Shown: one piece after another, positions 35,221 to 45,190 of the stretch | How the letters are laid out: the number at the start of each line of letters is the position of its first letter | Position numbering within the stretch: the stretch's first letter is position 1 | Assembly: GCA_030770425.1 (NCBI GenBank) | Contig: JASJFT010000203.1 | Span: forward strand, 16,950-80,949 | Direction: 5' to 3' | Source of the DNA: Darksidea phi | Lineage: Eukaryota; Ascomycota; Dothideomycetes; Pleosporales; Lentitheciaceae | DNA length: 64,000 nucleotides | Notes under the pieces: generated by a model | Databases searched by the model: none | What the model saw: only the letters and a program-made list of their open reading frames with translations | Told to the model about the DNA's origin: nothing | Translations under genes and position numbers: made by a program

Positions 35221-36091
35221 CTCCTTTATCACCTCATCACTGAAACGTACATTCTGCCTTCTTCTCAAAGTCGCGGAGCCGGAGTGTGGGGAGCAGCTAC
35301 AAGAGTGTCGATATTGGGATTAGTCGCTTCCGAGACAACATGTACCGACACCCTTCGGGATGAGCTCTATTGAGCGGCATAAAAAGCCTTGTTTTACTCG
35401 TAACTCCTCACTTGAGAGGTCCCTGTGATGAGATCGAAATGCAGCGTATTTTATCTTCTTATTCTTATTCAATCAACAACTTTATCCACTCCTTCCACTC
35501 TAACAACAAGAAAACTATGCTGAGTTCAAATTAACAACCGTTACCTATCTACTCCTTTTGCTGTAGTCGGTTTATTGCACAAACTACGTCAACTTTTCGA
35601 GGTTTTATTCCTAGTTTAAGCAAGGATTTCCTGTTCTCAAGCGCTGAAGAATAGTAGGTATATAGCTCAACACGTCTGGCGGCTTGTATACCACTCCGAT
35701 AAATTAATTATCATGTACAAGGTGTAGGTATAGTACCTCTATTGTGTAGACTCAGACTCTGTTTTGTGCAGACCTTAGGAAAGATAATCTTGCAATGTAA
35801 ATCCAATAATAGGAGACCTGCATGGGTATAAAAGATAAGACAAGTCCACAGTCTCAATCTACAGCTCCAGCTATCTATCTACCAACAACAGGTACACTTA
35901 GAAAGAGATTTTGCGCGAGTTCATGTGGTTAAGAAATGTGAATACTGAATTTGCTGCCTATTCTATCCTATAGAGGCAACTATATAGATACACTGAAAGT
36001 AAATAATCGTCACGCGCAAATCCAACCTCCAAAGCTCTCTGGAAGTACCTAGAATGTCCACGCCGCCACCGGTTTCATTCAAGCCATCAAG
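35221..36091. other. A/T-rich intergenic region
   Basis: 871 bases, clearly more A/T-rich than the neighbourhood, with only chance short frames. It separates the 3' ends of member C and of the membrane-protein gene. Nothing was recognised. Confidence 0.5.
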
Positions 36092-38017
36092 CTACTCCTC
36101 ACCCGCCAAGCGCTGATAGCGTGGTGAGTCGATGACTGACCAGTCAGAGCCGGAATCCGAGCTAGAAGGTAGCGATGGAATCTCGTGAGTCTTTAGTTCT
36201 AGCCTGCTCTCGTCGTCGTCCGTGCCGGAGTCAGACTCGGAGTCGGAGTCGGAGTCGGAGTCGGAGTCGGAGTCGGAGTCGGAGTCGGAGCCAGAGTCGA
36301 ATTCAGTATCCTCTGCCTGGTTGACCTGCTCCTGCTGGAAGGACCGCAAAGCTGCTCGTTCGATCTTAGGCAGTTCCTCCCCGGTACGCTGCCTATGAAG
36401 CTCTTGTTGAATGTCTTCGAAGAGCGAGGTCTCACAGGAGATACGGAGCGGAGCCTCGGCAGAGCAAGAACGTATTGTCGAGGTATCAGACAAGTCGAAC
36501 GCTTTCTCTTCATTCGCTTCATCGGGAAAAGCCTCACCGTGCTTTCTACGAGAAAACCACTTTCTTGCGGCTGGCATGGAGTCCTTGGGCGCAGAGAGTA
36601 GGTTCCGCCATACGGCACAAATGGCGCGAACACCTACCTCTACCCAGATTGCCACCAGCTGAATAACCGCCCAAGCAAGGATCGAGATACTTTCCTGGCA
36701 ATTTTCGCGTGGAATGAAGAAGGCCACTACCGTACAGATGCCAGTCGGAGCCGCGACAAATGCCAGCACAATTAGGGGGTCAATATATAATGTGTGCATC
36801 TCCGAGGCTAAAGGCATTTGCACGATGGTGTTTATGAGAAAGCACTGGCATATGAGCCATACCGCAGTGCGTTGAACTTGGTCTGGATATCCAAGATGCT
36901 CGGGAAGATGGATGAAGCAGAAGCAAACCATAGCCAGCCCCGCCATTACCTGCGATGCCAGAGACAATCGCAGCATGGCATTCACCCAAGAAGCTGCCTT
37001 GAAAAGATGATTTTCATAAGCACATAGGCGTCCTAGAGATCTGTAAACCTCGTTGGCCTTCTTGGTTGGAGTCAGTGCCGGGGCCGTGGAGGGATTCGAC
37101 TTGTACGAAAGGCGGCATGCGAGGCCATCGGAGCAGTCCAGGGCATAATTAGGTGGCAGCTGAAGTGAGACTGCCTCTTGTCTCAACTTTTCGGCGCGTT
37201 CAGATTCTCTTCGCCGCATGTCATCGTGTAGAATATCGTCAAGCTTGAATTGCAGCTGCAGGGGTGCTAGATTTTTGCGCTCCTCGCGGGGCTCGACCTC
37301 GAGGAACTCATCCTGCTCGATAAATTTTTTGCACAGGATCCTGGTCCCAACCCACCTCGCAATCCAGCCCACGCTGTCGATAGCCGCCTTCTTCGCCCAT
37401 TGATAGGCACGCATTGTGTTGTCACTCGTAGTACGAGCAGAGTGTCGTAGGACCAATCCTAACGAGGGCATCGTGATTTGTGGGGTGAAGATGAGCTTGC
37501 TACATGTATCTTCCGCCCACTCAATAGTGCCATTGAGGATATTTGGGTACTTTTCATATGGGAGGTCCAAATACTGGGTATCGCCATAGGTGATGGCACG
37601 CGCCAAACACTCGTTGTGTGTCTCGCGGAAATGCCATCCCAGTGAGTAGGACTGCAGTTTTTCTAGACGCTCCTGCAGCATGTTTTTCGTGTCATACTCG
37701 GTTTCAATGGCCTTGTATAGGTTCGACGCGTTCAATATACGAGATCTGAGAGCGAGGTCGGCGCCCCAAAGTCCGAACTCGATGCAGAGGAGGCCGCTGA
37801 TTAGACAAGCCATTGAAGCTATGACGAGGAAGAGGAGGTAATGCGATCGTTGAGCGTCGATCCCGATATCCTCCCACATTTGAGAAAGGTAAGGTTGAGC
37901 TGCTTGTGTCGGCATTGTAGATTTCATCCCATCAGTCACCGTGATCGTAAGAATGCCATCGTCCATCTCTTCCATAGGCGGCTCCGTAGGCGGTTGCATG
38001 TTGTGATTGTGCTCCAT
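36092..38017 (-). CDS. Predicted five-TM protein with acidic Ser-Asp repeat tail
   Basis: A single exon of 641 aa; I do not recognise the family. Hydrophobic segments lie at about residues 60-84, 350-372, 384-402, 412-435 and 443-466. A charged Lys/Glu/Arg-rich helix occupies about 230-285. After the last TM comes a hydrophilic tail with a perfect (Ser-Asp) repeat at about 575-597, 'SDSDSDSDSDS', encoded by a gagtcg hexamer array, and a conserved-looking end 'DWSVIDSPRYQRLAGEE'. Several Cys and three N-glycosylation sequons sit between TM1 and TM2, so that loop may be lumenal or extracellular. No transport or enzyme motif was seen. The start codon is the first ATG after a stop and is followed by a Pro/Glu-rich cytoplasmic-type N-terminus. 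Confidence 0.75.
   Translation of the reverse strand: MEHNHNMQPPTEPPMEEMDDGILTITVTDGMKSTMPTQAAQPYLSQMWEDIGIDAQRSHYLLFLVIASMACLISGLLCIEFGLWGADLALRSRILNASNLYKAIETEYDTKNMLQERLEKLQSYSLGWHFRETHNECLARAITYGDTQYLDLPYEKYPNILNGTIEWAEDTCSKLIFTPQITMPSLGLVLRHSARTTSDNTMRAYQWAKKAAIDSVGWIARWVGTRILCKKFIEQDEFLEVEPREERKNLAPLQLQFKLDDILHDDMRRRESERAEKLRQEAVSLQLPPNYALDCSDGLACRLSYKSNPSTAPALTPTKKANEVYRSLGRLCAYENHLFKAASWVNAMLRLSLASQVMAGLAMVCFCFIHLPEHLGYPDQVQRTAVWLICQCFLINTIVQMPLASEMHTLYIDPLIVLAFVAAPTGICTVVAFFIPRENCQESISILAWAVIQLVAIWVEVGVRAICAVWRNLLSAPKDSMPAARKWFSRRKHGEAFPDEANEEKAFDLSDTSTIRSCSAEAPLRISCETSLFEDIQQELHRQRTGEELPKIERAALRSFQQEQVNQAEDTEFDSGSDSDSDSDSDSDSDSDSESDSGTDDDESRLELKTHEIPSLPSSSDSGSDWSVIDSPRYQRLAGEE
36223..36297 (-). 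repeat. In-frame hexanucleotide array encoding Ser-Asp
   Basis: About a dozen near-perfect copies of the hexamer gagtcg (plus strand) encode alternating Ser and Asp in the tail of the five-TM protein. It is a protein-coding microsatellite, so copy number is likely to vary between strains in whole dipeptides without a frame break. Confidence 0.85.
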
Positions 38018-38661
38018 CTTGGGAGATTGTCTAGACTGTGTTAGTATATGAACTAAGCGATGTGCAGCCGAGCGGGCTATACGAATGTGCTGCTGTGTAG
38101 TGGCAGTTGCGGTTGCGGCTTACTTGGCTTTGATACTGTCCCGTAGTTGTAGTGCTGGTGTGGTGTTCTACGGTGGGGCGAGCAGGAGATATGAAATACC
38201 AAAGCTGGGAGGTGTGAAAGAGGCCGCTCGCGGAAACTGCGTGGCCGTTGCTGGTACGTGAAAGGTCGGCTGAGGCAAGCCGGGTCTGTGCGAGTGGCTA
38301 ATAGTGAAAGCGTGTGGCAGGGTCAGTTGGTGATAGTCAACCGAATTTGGAGGAGATTGCGGTGGTGGGTAAACAGTTGTTTTGGGATTCCAGGGTGCTC
38401 TGTGGAGTTTCAGTGAAGAGGGTGACGAAAGAGGGTGGTAATAATCGGGTGCCTGCATGCGGAAGTGCTTTCCGGCGAGCTGCCATGCCATGCAGTCGGG
38501 TTCATGGATGCGTCACATGGCCTGCGCCAACGCGACCTCATCAAACTTGAGTTACTGCTGCCCGGGCACCTCTCAAACGACTACGACCTCGATCAGTGAG
38601 AAGGGCAGCGAAGGATAACAAGAACACAGTATTCCCACGCGTGAGTATAATGACTTCTAAC
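38018..38661. other. Intergenic region upstream of the five-TM gene
   Basis: 644 bases holding the promoter of the five-TM gene on the left and the 3' UTR of NTH1 on the right. No gene was recognised. Confidence 0.45.
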
Positions 38662-40008
38662 CTACGATGACTTGCGGGAAATGCGCCTTCGCGGCTCGTT
38701 CCCTAAGTCTTCAATGTCAGGTATTGCGTCTTCTACATGTTCCGCCTTGACATCACTCTCTGCAGCAACCTCCGTATTCTCCGTCAACACCGTCTCGACG
38801 TCAGCGCCTTCGAGCTTGGCTACCGTTCTCTCTGCTTTCACTTTTGTAGTCTTTCCCACCACGGCGGACGGACACAAGCCCCTGTCTGCTAGCTTGCAGT
38901 CGCCGCATCTTCTGCCAACGGGCAAGCATATCGTCTGCCCATGGCCAACAAGCAGGTTGTTGATGTCGTGCCATTTGTCCTTGGGGAGCCACGACTCTAG
39001 AGCGGCTCTCGTCTCTTCGGGCTTTGTCGTCTTGTGCCAGCCCCATAGGTTAGTAATGCGATGTACATGGACATCAACACCGATGCCTTCGTCTCTTCCC
39101 CAGGCTGCGCTCATGCAGAGGTAAGCCATCTTTGGTCCGACACCTGGCAGCGAGGTCAGCCCTTCGATGGTGTCGGGGATGTCCGAGTTCCATTTGTCCC
39201 GTAGGATCTCCGCAGCCTGCTTGATGTATTTGGTCTTCAGATTATGGAAGCCAACCTTGTTGATGAAGGCATTTAGTGCCGGAGGCTCGAGAGCTAGGAC
39301 AGATTCTAAATTGAAGCCCTGTGATGGTTAGTAGGCTTCACATTCCAAGACTGCGCATCCACATACTCCAGGCATGTTTTCTTGCATACCCTTGATGGCA
39401 ACGCTCGTCACTGTGTCCTTGGTCTGGCTTGAGAGCATCAGCGATACCAAGGTCTGGAACCTTTGGTCGCGCGGGGACACATTGCGATCTGCCAGGCTTT
39501 CGCACCCCATTGTGTCAACGGGAGCGACATTCTCATTCCGCATCTGCCTCGTAAGGGCATATACCTCCTCCCAATTGGGCGGTGGCTCGATCTTGACGCT
39601 ACCATCTACCCCCCTGACTTTCTTCGCCGGAGCCCGACGTGTCTTCTTGGGCTTGCTCTCTTTCTTCGGCGGGGCGATGGCTGTGACGGTAACGTCCTTG
39701 GCCTCCTGCTTGATGAAGACGGACGTAGCTTGCCCTCGCTTTCGCTTCCTGCTCCCCGTCGCCTCGCTGCCTTCCGAGTCTGAGTCCGGCACCGAACTCA
39801 GTTCTGAATCTGACTGCGTGTCCCCGTTGTGAACAGGTGAAGCTGACTCGTGGCCTCCATTCCTTGCGACACCACCGGCCTCACCCGTGTTTAGACTGAA
39901 GTCTCGAATCGCTGCATTCGCGCTGGAGCGGGTTTGGCGTAAGGGGTGGTGTGTACGGGTCGCGGCGAGGATTCTGGAGGTGTCACGGGACAAGCGCGAA
40001 GTTCGCAT
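38662..40008 (-). CDS. NTH1: Endonuclease III homologue (bifunctional DNA glycosylase/AP lyase)
   Basis: Two exons on the minus strand, 39367-40008 and 38662-39318, giving 432 aa; the 48-nt intron has GTATGT...CAG ends, a 'ctaac' branch site and phase 0. The frame is open upstream of 40008 but without an ATG. The start at 40008 gives an Arg/Ser-rich, Asp/Glu-poor N-terminus that could target mitochondria, followed by basic nuclear-type segments ('SRKRKR', '[11 protein letters not shown]'). The HhH-GPD core has 'LMLSSQTKD', '[14 protein letters not shown]' (catalytic Lys) and '[15 protein letters not shown]' (catalytic Asp). An iron-sulfur loop follows: '[11 protein letters not shown]' and a fourth Cys seven residues on. 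It removes oxidised pyrimidines in base excision repair. An acidic extension follows the Fe-S loop. Confidence 0.93.
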
Positions 40009-40441
40009 TTGGAGAGAAGAAGCCGAACTGGGCGGATGGTGGCAGCGAATGCAAGTTTGAGAGAATATAGAAAGCTGCGGCCTGGGTTCCGACGGATGAG
40101 GTTTGAAGCTCACCCGCGCTCTGGCGTGAAGCCGGACAGCGACCAATCAGCGCCACGCGGAGGTGTCATAAGCCGCGTCTTAACGACAACCATCTACCCG
40201 AGCTGCAGGAACCATCACTATCTCTAAACCTCCCTGTCACTGACCCTGCGATGATCGCTCACGGTTCAGCTTCAGCTTCACCATTGCCAGGATCGTGACG
40301 ACATCTACCAGGCTCATTCGGGCAGTGACATGGCCGCACCCCCGCCATCCCCGTGAGGAATTCGTCGCCCCATCACCTAGGACAGGACATCTCCAGTCTC
40401 ACAATCCAACTTCTCACACTTGCCGCACAGCAACTGCCAGG
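40009..40441. promoter_or_regulatory. Divergent promoter region between NTH1 and the Hcs1-type helicase gene
   Basis: The 433 bases between the two start codons serve both genes, one for base excision repair and one for a DNA/RNA helicase. No named binding site was recognised. Confidence 0.6.
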
Positions 40442-43062
40442 ATGCCGGAACCGACTGACATTTCGTCTTTCGCGACAACCCAGCTCTCCCTGCTCGACGC
40501 TGAACTGCAAGCCGAACTCGCCGAAACAAACGCGCTTCTCTCGTCGCACACGCCAGCTGCGCTGTCCCGCGCCGGCCTGGCCATCCTGAATCTTAATGTT
40601 TCTTCTATACGCACAGGCCTTGGCGGCAAAACTGTCATTGAGCTCGAGCTCGACTCCGCTGTAGTGGCCAAAGGCGACAAGGCCGAGATACCTGAGCATG
40701 GCATTAGGGTAGGAGATATTGTAGCCGTGCAGGACCAGCCTACCGGTAGCGCGAAGAAGACCGAGAAGCGAGACCTTGCGAAAAAAGGCGTCGAGGGCGT
40801 GGTGCTGCGAGTGAGGCGTGAAAACGTAGAGATCGTACTTGACAAGGAGGATACGGATGTGCCTAGTGGCGGGAAGCTATGGATGTCAGTCTCGTACAAA
40901 TATGCGGACATGCATCCGGACTGACGGAAGTGATAGTGTCAAGCTGGCTAACGATATTACTTACAAGAGGTAACCAGGCACATCATTGTTCGATACCTCC
41001 AATGACACTAACCCGACTATTCCAGGATGAACCAGACGATGACCAAACTTCAAAAACTCCAAGATCAGGAAGCCACACCTTTCATGCGAGTGCTTTTTGG
41101 CCAAGGTTCACCTTCGCCTCTTCCCTCAGACCTCAATGACCCATCAAACCCGCTCCATAAGCTGGAATGGAATGACCCAAACCTGAACGATAGCCAGAAA
41201 GAAGCTATCAGATTTGCGCTGGCATCGCGCGAAATCGCTTTGATCCACGGCCCGCCTGGTACGGGCAAGACTCACACGCTCATTGAACTGATCCTACAGC
41301 TACTAAAGCAGAAGCTCCGATTGCTAGTTTGTGGGCCGTCAAACATATCAGTCGACAATATTGTCGAGCGACTCGCTTCGCACAAGATTCCCATGATACG
41401 TTTAGGTCATCCTGCACGCCTTCTACCTTCAGTATTGAACCACTCTCTCGATGTGCTCACACGCACATCTGAGGCCGCAGCCCTCGTTCAGGATATCCGA
41501 AAGGAAATGGACGACAAGCAATCCTCTATCCGAAAGACTCGCAACGCGAGAGAGCGGAGGCAGATCTACACCGATCTAAAAGAGCTGCGGAAGGAGTTTA
41601 GGGAGCGAGAGAGGGGTTGTGTCGACAACTTGATCCGCGGCAGTAGCGTTGTCCTTGCAACTCTGCATGGAGCAGGCGGCTTCCACCTCAAAGGACAGGA
41701 ATTCGACGTGGTCATAGTAGACGAGGCGAGTCAGGCTCTCGAAGCGCAGTGTTGGGTGCCCCTGGTCTGGGTTAAAGCATCGAAGCTCGTGCTCGCGGGC
41801 GACCATCTACAACTACCGCCTACTATCAAGTCGCTAAACTCCAAAGAAGCAAAATCTGTGAAGAAGGATGCTAAGAAGAAGGAAGACAAGAAGAGCAAGG
41901 TTGCAAGGTCCAAGGACACAGATGCCGCAAACGATAATGCGGAGCCGTCCGTAAAGCCGGTGGCTTCTAGCATGACGTTGGAAACAACGCTCTTTGACAG
42001 GCTCCTAGCACTCCATGGCTCTTCTATTAAACGTATGCTAACCACGCAATACCGTATGCATGAGAAGATCATGCAATTTCCTTCTGCCGAGTTATACGAA
42101 TCGAAACTTATTGCAGCCGACTTCGTCAAGGAGAGGTTGCTCAAGGATCTTCCTCCTCCTAATGAAGTGAAGGATACTGAGGATACGCGCGAACCCATCG
42201 TCTTCTGGGATACGCAAGGTGGCGACTTTCCCGAGAAAACCGAGGATGAGGAAATTGGGAAAGGGAAGGGTGGGAAGGGCATGAGCCTTGGCGATAGCAA
42301 GTCGAACGAAGCGGAGGCGGCACTGGTTAGACTGCATGTGGGCAATCTCGTCGACGGCGGCGTCAAAGCAGAGCATATAGCGGTGGTCACACCATACAAT
42401 GCTCAGGTAGGGTTGTTTCGATCTTCCATCAAGGCATGAACGCGCGGAGACCCCACAATTTCACTTTATCGATGGCAGAGCTAACAAACCGTCTCTTGTA
42501 GCTTGCACTACTTTCCGGAATGCTTAAAGAGTCGTATCCCGGCATTGAGCTCGGCTCCGTCGACGGGTTTCAGGGCCGCGAGAAGGAAGCTGTTGTCGTA
42601 AGTTTAGTGAGGAGTAATGCCGACGGTGAGGTTGGGTTTCTGGGCGAAAAGCGGAGATTAAACGGCAAGTCACGACATGCACCCTTCGTCTTGCCCCACT
42701 CGGAGCACAAGAGAAGTGATGGGGATGATGCTGACGGTTGCGCAGTCGCGATGACACGGCCGAAAAGGCATTTATGCGTTGTAGGGGACTCGGAAACGGT
42801 CGGCAAGTACGTATTGCCCTTTCAAGCCGTCCTAGGCAGTGGATTTTGTTTTTGAGCCTCGGAACACGAGACGCGCGGGGGCATGCAGCAAAACCAACAC
42901 CGACAGTTTTTCATCTATATTCATGTGGCTATGAGCAACGCTAACGTATCCTGCAGGGGCAGCAAATTCCTCAAATCGTGGATGGATTTCCTCGAAGAAA
43001 ATGCGGATCTGAGATATCCTAATATTGCGGATGTCCACGTGGACGAACGAAATGGCCGATGA
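40442..43062 (+). CDS. HCS1: SMUBP2/Hcs1-type superfamily 1B helicase
   Basis: Six exons: 40442-40884, 40937-40969, 41026-42406, 42502-42664, 42746-42806 and 42957-43062. They total 2187 nt and 728 aa, and every junction keeps the frame. Four introns are GT-AG. The fourth (42665-42745) starts GCAAGT, ends CAG and has a 'gctgac' branch site 10-15 bases upstream of the acceptor; it is needed to join 'EKRRLN' to 'VAMTRPKRHL'. Residues 234-241 are Walker A (GPPGTGKT) and 391-394 are DEAS. 'LAGDHLQLPPT', 'LTTQYRMHEKIM', 'VVTPYNAQ', 'SVDGFQGREKEAV' and 'VAMTRPKRHL' complete helicase motifs III-VI of the Upf1-like family. A Lys-rich insert sits after motif III. Homologues are DNA polymerase-alpha-associated helicase A (yeast Hcs1) and IGHMBP2. 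The N-terminal 155 residues form the usual beta-barrel region, without R3H or AN1 domains. Confidence 0.93.
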
Positions 43063-45190
43063 GGCATGCTTCATGGAAGGAGCCGCACACGCATCAACCA
43101 TCGTCGCAGAGCAGGCCGCTGCTGGCGGCTGGGCCGCCCCACGGTCGGGGTTGCCGGGACTTTTGTATACGAGCCAATATAATTAGTTTTGAGCGTGTAT
43201 GCGGCGTGACTGCGCTCGTTAGCTGCAGCATCGACAGCTGCACCGCGGAGGCAAGCGACAGGGCAAAACGGCGGGATGACCCCAAGACGTTAGCTGCATG
43301 GGAGCCATTTCATCTCACGAAAAAACAAAGTCTCGTGGTAAGCAGCTGCCGCGCAGTCAATCCCACGGGTATCAGATACCTATCTCTTCTTCCGGCTGCT
43401 CACAGTCCAAGCCACATCAATTAACCCTCTCGCTGTGGGCGTTCTCACTAGCACGATTCAAGCCTATCTGCACGGCATCTTAGCAGCAGCATCAGGGCGC
43501 GGGGCGTACAGTAGCGGAACCGGGCGCTGCCCCCATCGGCTCTCTGATGTATTGGTGCTCTATCGATATGGGATTGGCAGTGACAATGCCGCCGGCCGCG
43601 TTTGCTGCCACAGTAGCTAGCGAGGACGCTCGTATCTCGACCAAGGCCCGTGCCGGCCACGTTGCTGTTCGCTGGCATATCGACTGACCGCCGTTGCGCT
43701 GTGTCTGGTCCTCGTTCACCACGACACCGTCCGAGCGAAGGATTGCTGGCGAGCGAGACGAGGAGCGGCGCCGAGCGACTCATTGATGCAGGCGCTAGGA
43801 GCAACGCTAACCCCACCAATCCCCGGCTCCAGCGCGCTTAGTCGTGGTTCCCTCTCAAACCGTGAGGGGGGGATGGGATGGGATGGGATGGGGCCGGCGG
43901 CCAGAGGAGGAACCATCTCGACAGCGCACATGCATCCGACGCCCACGCTGCTCGAATCTTATGTCTTCGGTAGCGTCAGGTCAGCAGCCATATTGTTGAT
44001 TGTTGGACGCCAAAGCAGCGACTTTCTGGTCCACGCTAAGGTCCCACCAATCTCTCGCCCCGGCGCGCTTAGTCGTGGGTGCGTCTCAAACCGCCATCTC
44101 ATGCAGCGCCAGGGTTCTGTTCTGACAGCACCACCTCCACACCCACTGCGCAAGCCGTCATGACCACGGCGGCGCCTCCAGCCATTGTGTCGTGCTCACT
44201 ACCGCCCGAGCGAAGAAACGCGCCTTCTGCTAGGCGGCGCCACTCACCCTCAACGAATACCGTCCCGTCTCCATTCGACACGAACTGGATCCATGTGGCA
44301 TGCCACGCCTGCGCTTTTCCCCTTCCATCCATCGCCCTGTCCGTTATCAGGCTCTGAAACGCGAGCACGCGCCCGTCTATCCGCTCGTCACTCGCTTCGC
44401 TTCGACGCTTCCCGCTTGTCGTGCTGGCGCAACGAGGCCCATGCATGCTAACCATCTCGTGCAGAAGGCCGGACCTCTCGACCCTTTCCGACCGTGCATG
44501 CATCGATCCAGCCTTTGGCTCCCACGCGCGCGCAGGAGCATGTGCTGGATTGAGATTTGGGACCCTTGACGTAAGGTAGCCTAGTTCCGAGCTCTGATTC
44601 TCTTGCTTCCCGCCCGCGCCTTTCCCCTGTGCTATTATAAACTCTATTCCCGGCCCCGCCCACACCTTTCGCAGGCTGTTGCTTGCTCTGCTTGCTCTGC
44701 TTGCGCCGCTTGACTTTGCTTTGCTTTGCCAGGCAGTCGTTCATCTCAATGAGCTATGCGCTGTGCGTAGTTCCTAGCATTGCGTCTTCCCATTCGGCTC
44801 CACACTGCCGCTCTCGTTGTACATAACGCTTGCGTTGCATCCTTCTTCTTCCTTTGCGCTCTTCTTTTCCTGATAGCCTCTTCGCCATTCCTTCCCCCGA
44901 ATCTTTTTTTCTTAACCCACGGCATTATTATTGCGCAATCGGACCTGCTTGGTGGGGCGCATAGAGGGGTACCATTCTCGAAGGGTCTCGGAATTTTATG
45001 CTGGGACACCTTGGTTTGGTCTTGATGCATGGTTACCTTGGTGTAGCTTCTTTACGGTGATGGGAAGGGACTTCGGAACTTGAGCAATTGAGCCGCACCT
45101 GTGCGAGGCTGTTGGCAGCCGTTCGAATCTCTGGTCGGCGACTTTGGCCATTTCTCTACTCAATCTTTTTGAGTAGAAATCACTGCTTTC
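43063..45190. other. 2.1-kb GC-rich intergenic region with degenerate repeats
   Basis: No gene was recognised. It contains a GGGAT pentamer run at about 43867-43892, a pair of roughly 55-bp direct repeats (43807-43862 and 44036-44093), and C/T-rich and gcttgctct-type short repeats at about 44680-44735. It lies upstream of the coiled-coil gene at 45191 and probably represents a long promoter and leader. Confidence 0.5.
43807..44093 (+). repeat. Pair of diverged ~55-bp direct repeats 231 bp apart
   Basis: Copies at about 43807-43862 and 44036-44093 share 'acgctaa', 'cccaccaat', 'gcgcgcttagtcgtgg' and 'ctcaaaccg' in the same order. About 43 of 51 core positions agree by eye. There is no open frame across them. 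They may be a duplicated regulatory segment. Confidence 0.65.

Noticed and set aside
40009..40146. N-terminal extension of the endonuclease III frame
   Set aside because: The frame is open, but no ATG lies upstream of 40008, and the region is the divergent promoter.
43867..43892. GGGAT pentamer run as a possible functional element
   Set aside because: It is a short simple repeat with no sign of more than slippage.
45100..45140. Sequence 'gttcgaatc' resembling a tRNA B box
   Set aside because: Flanking bases do not form a T-stem, and no A box or acceptor stem was found upstream.
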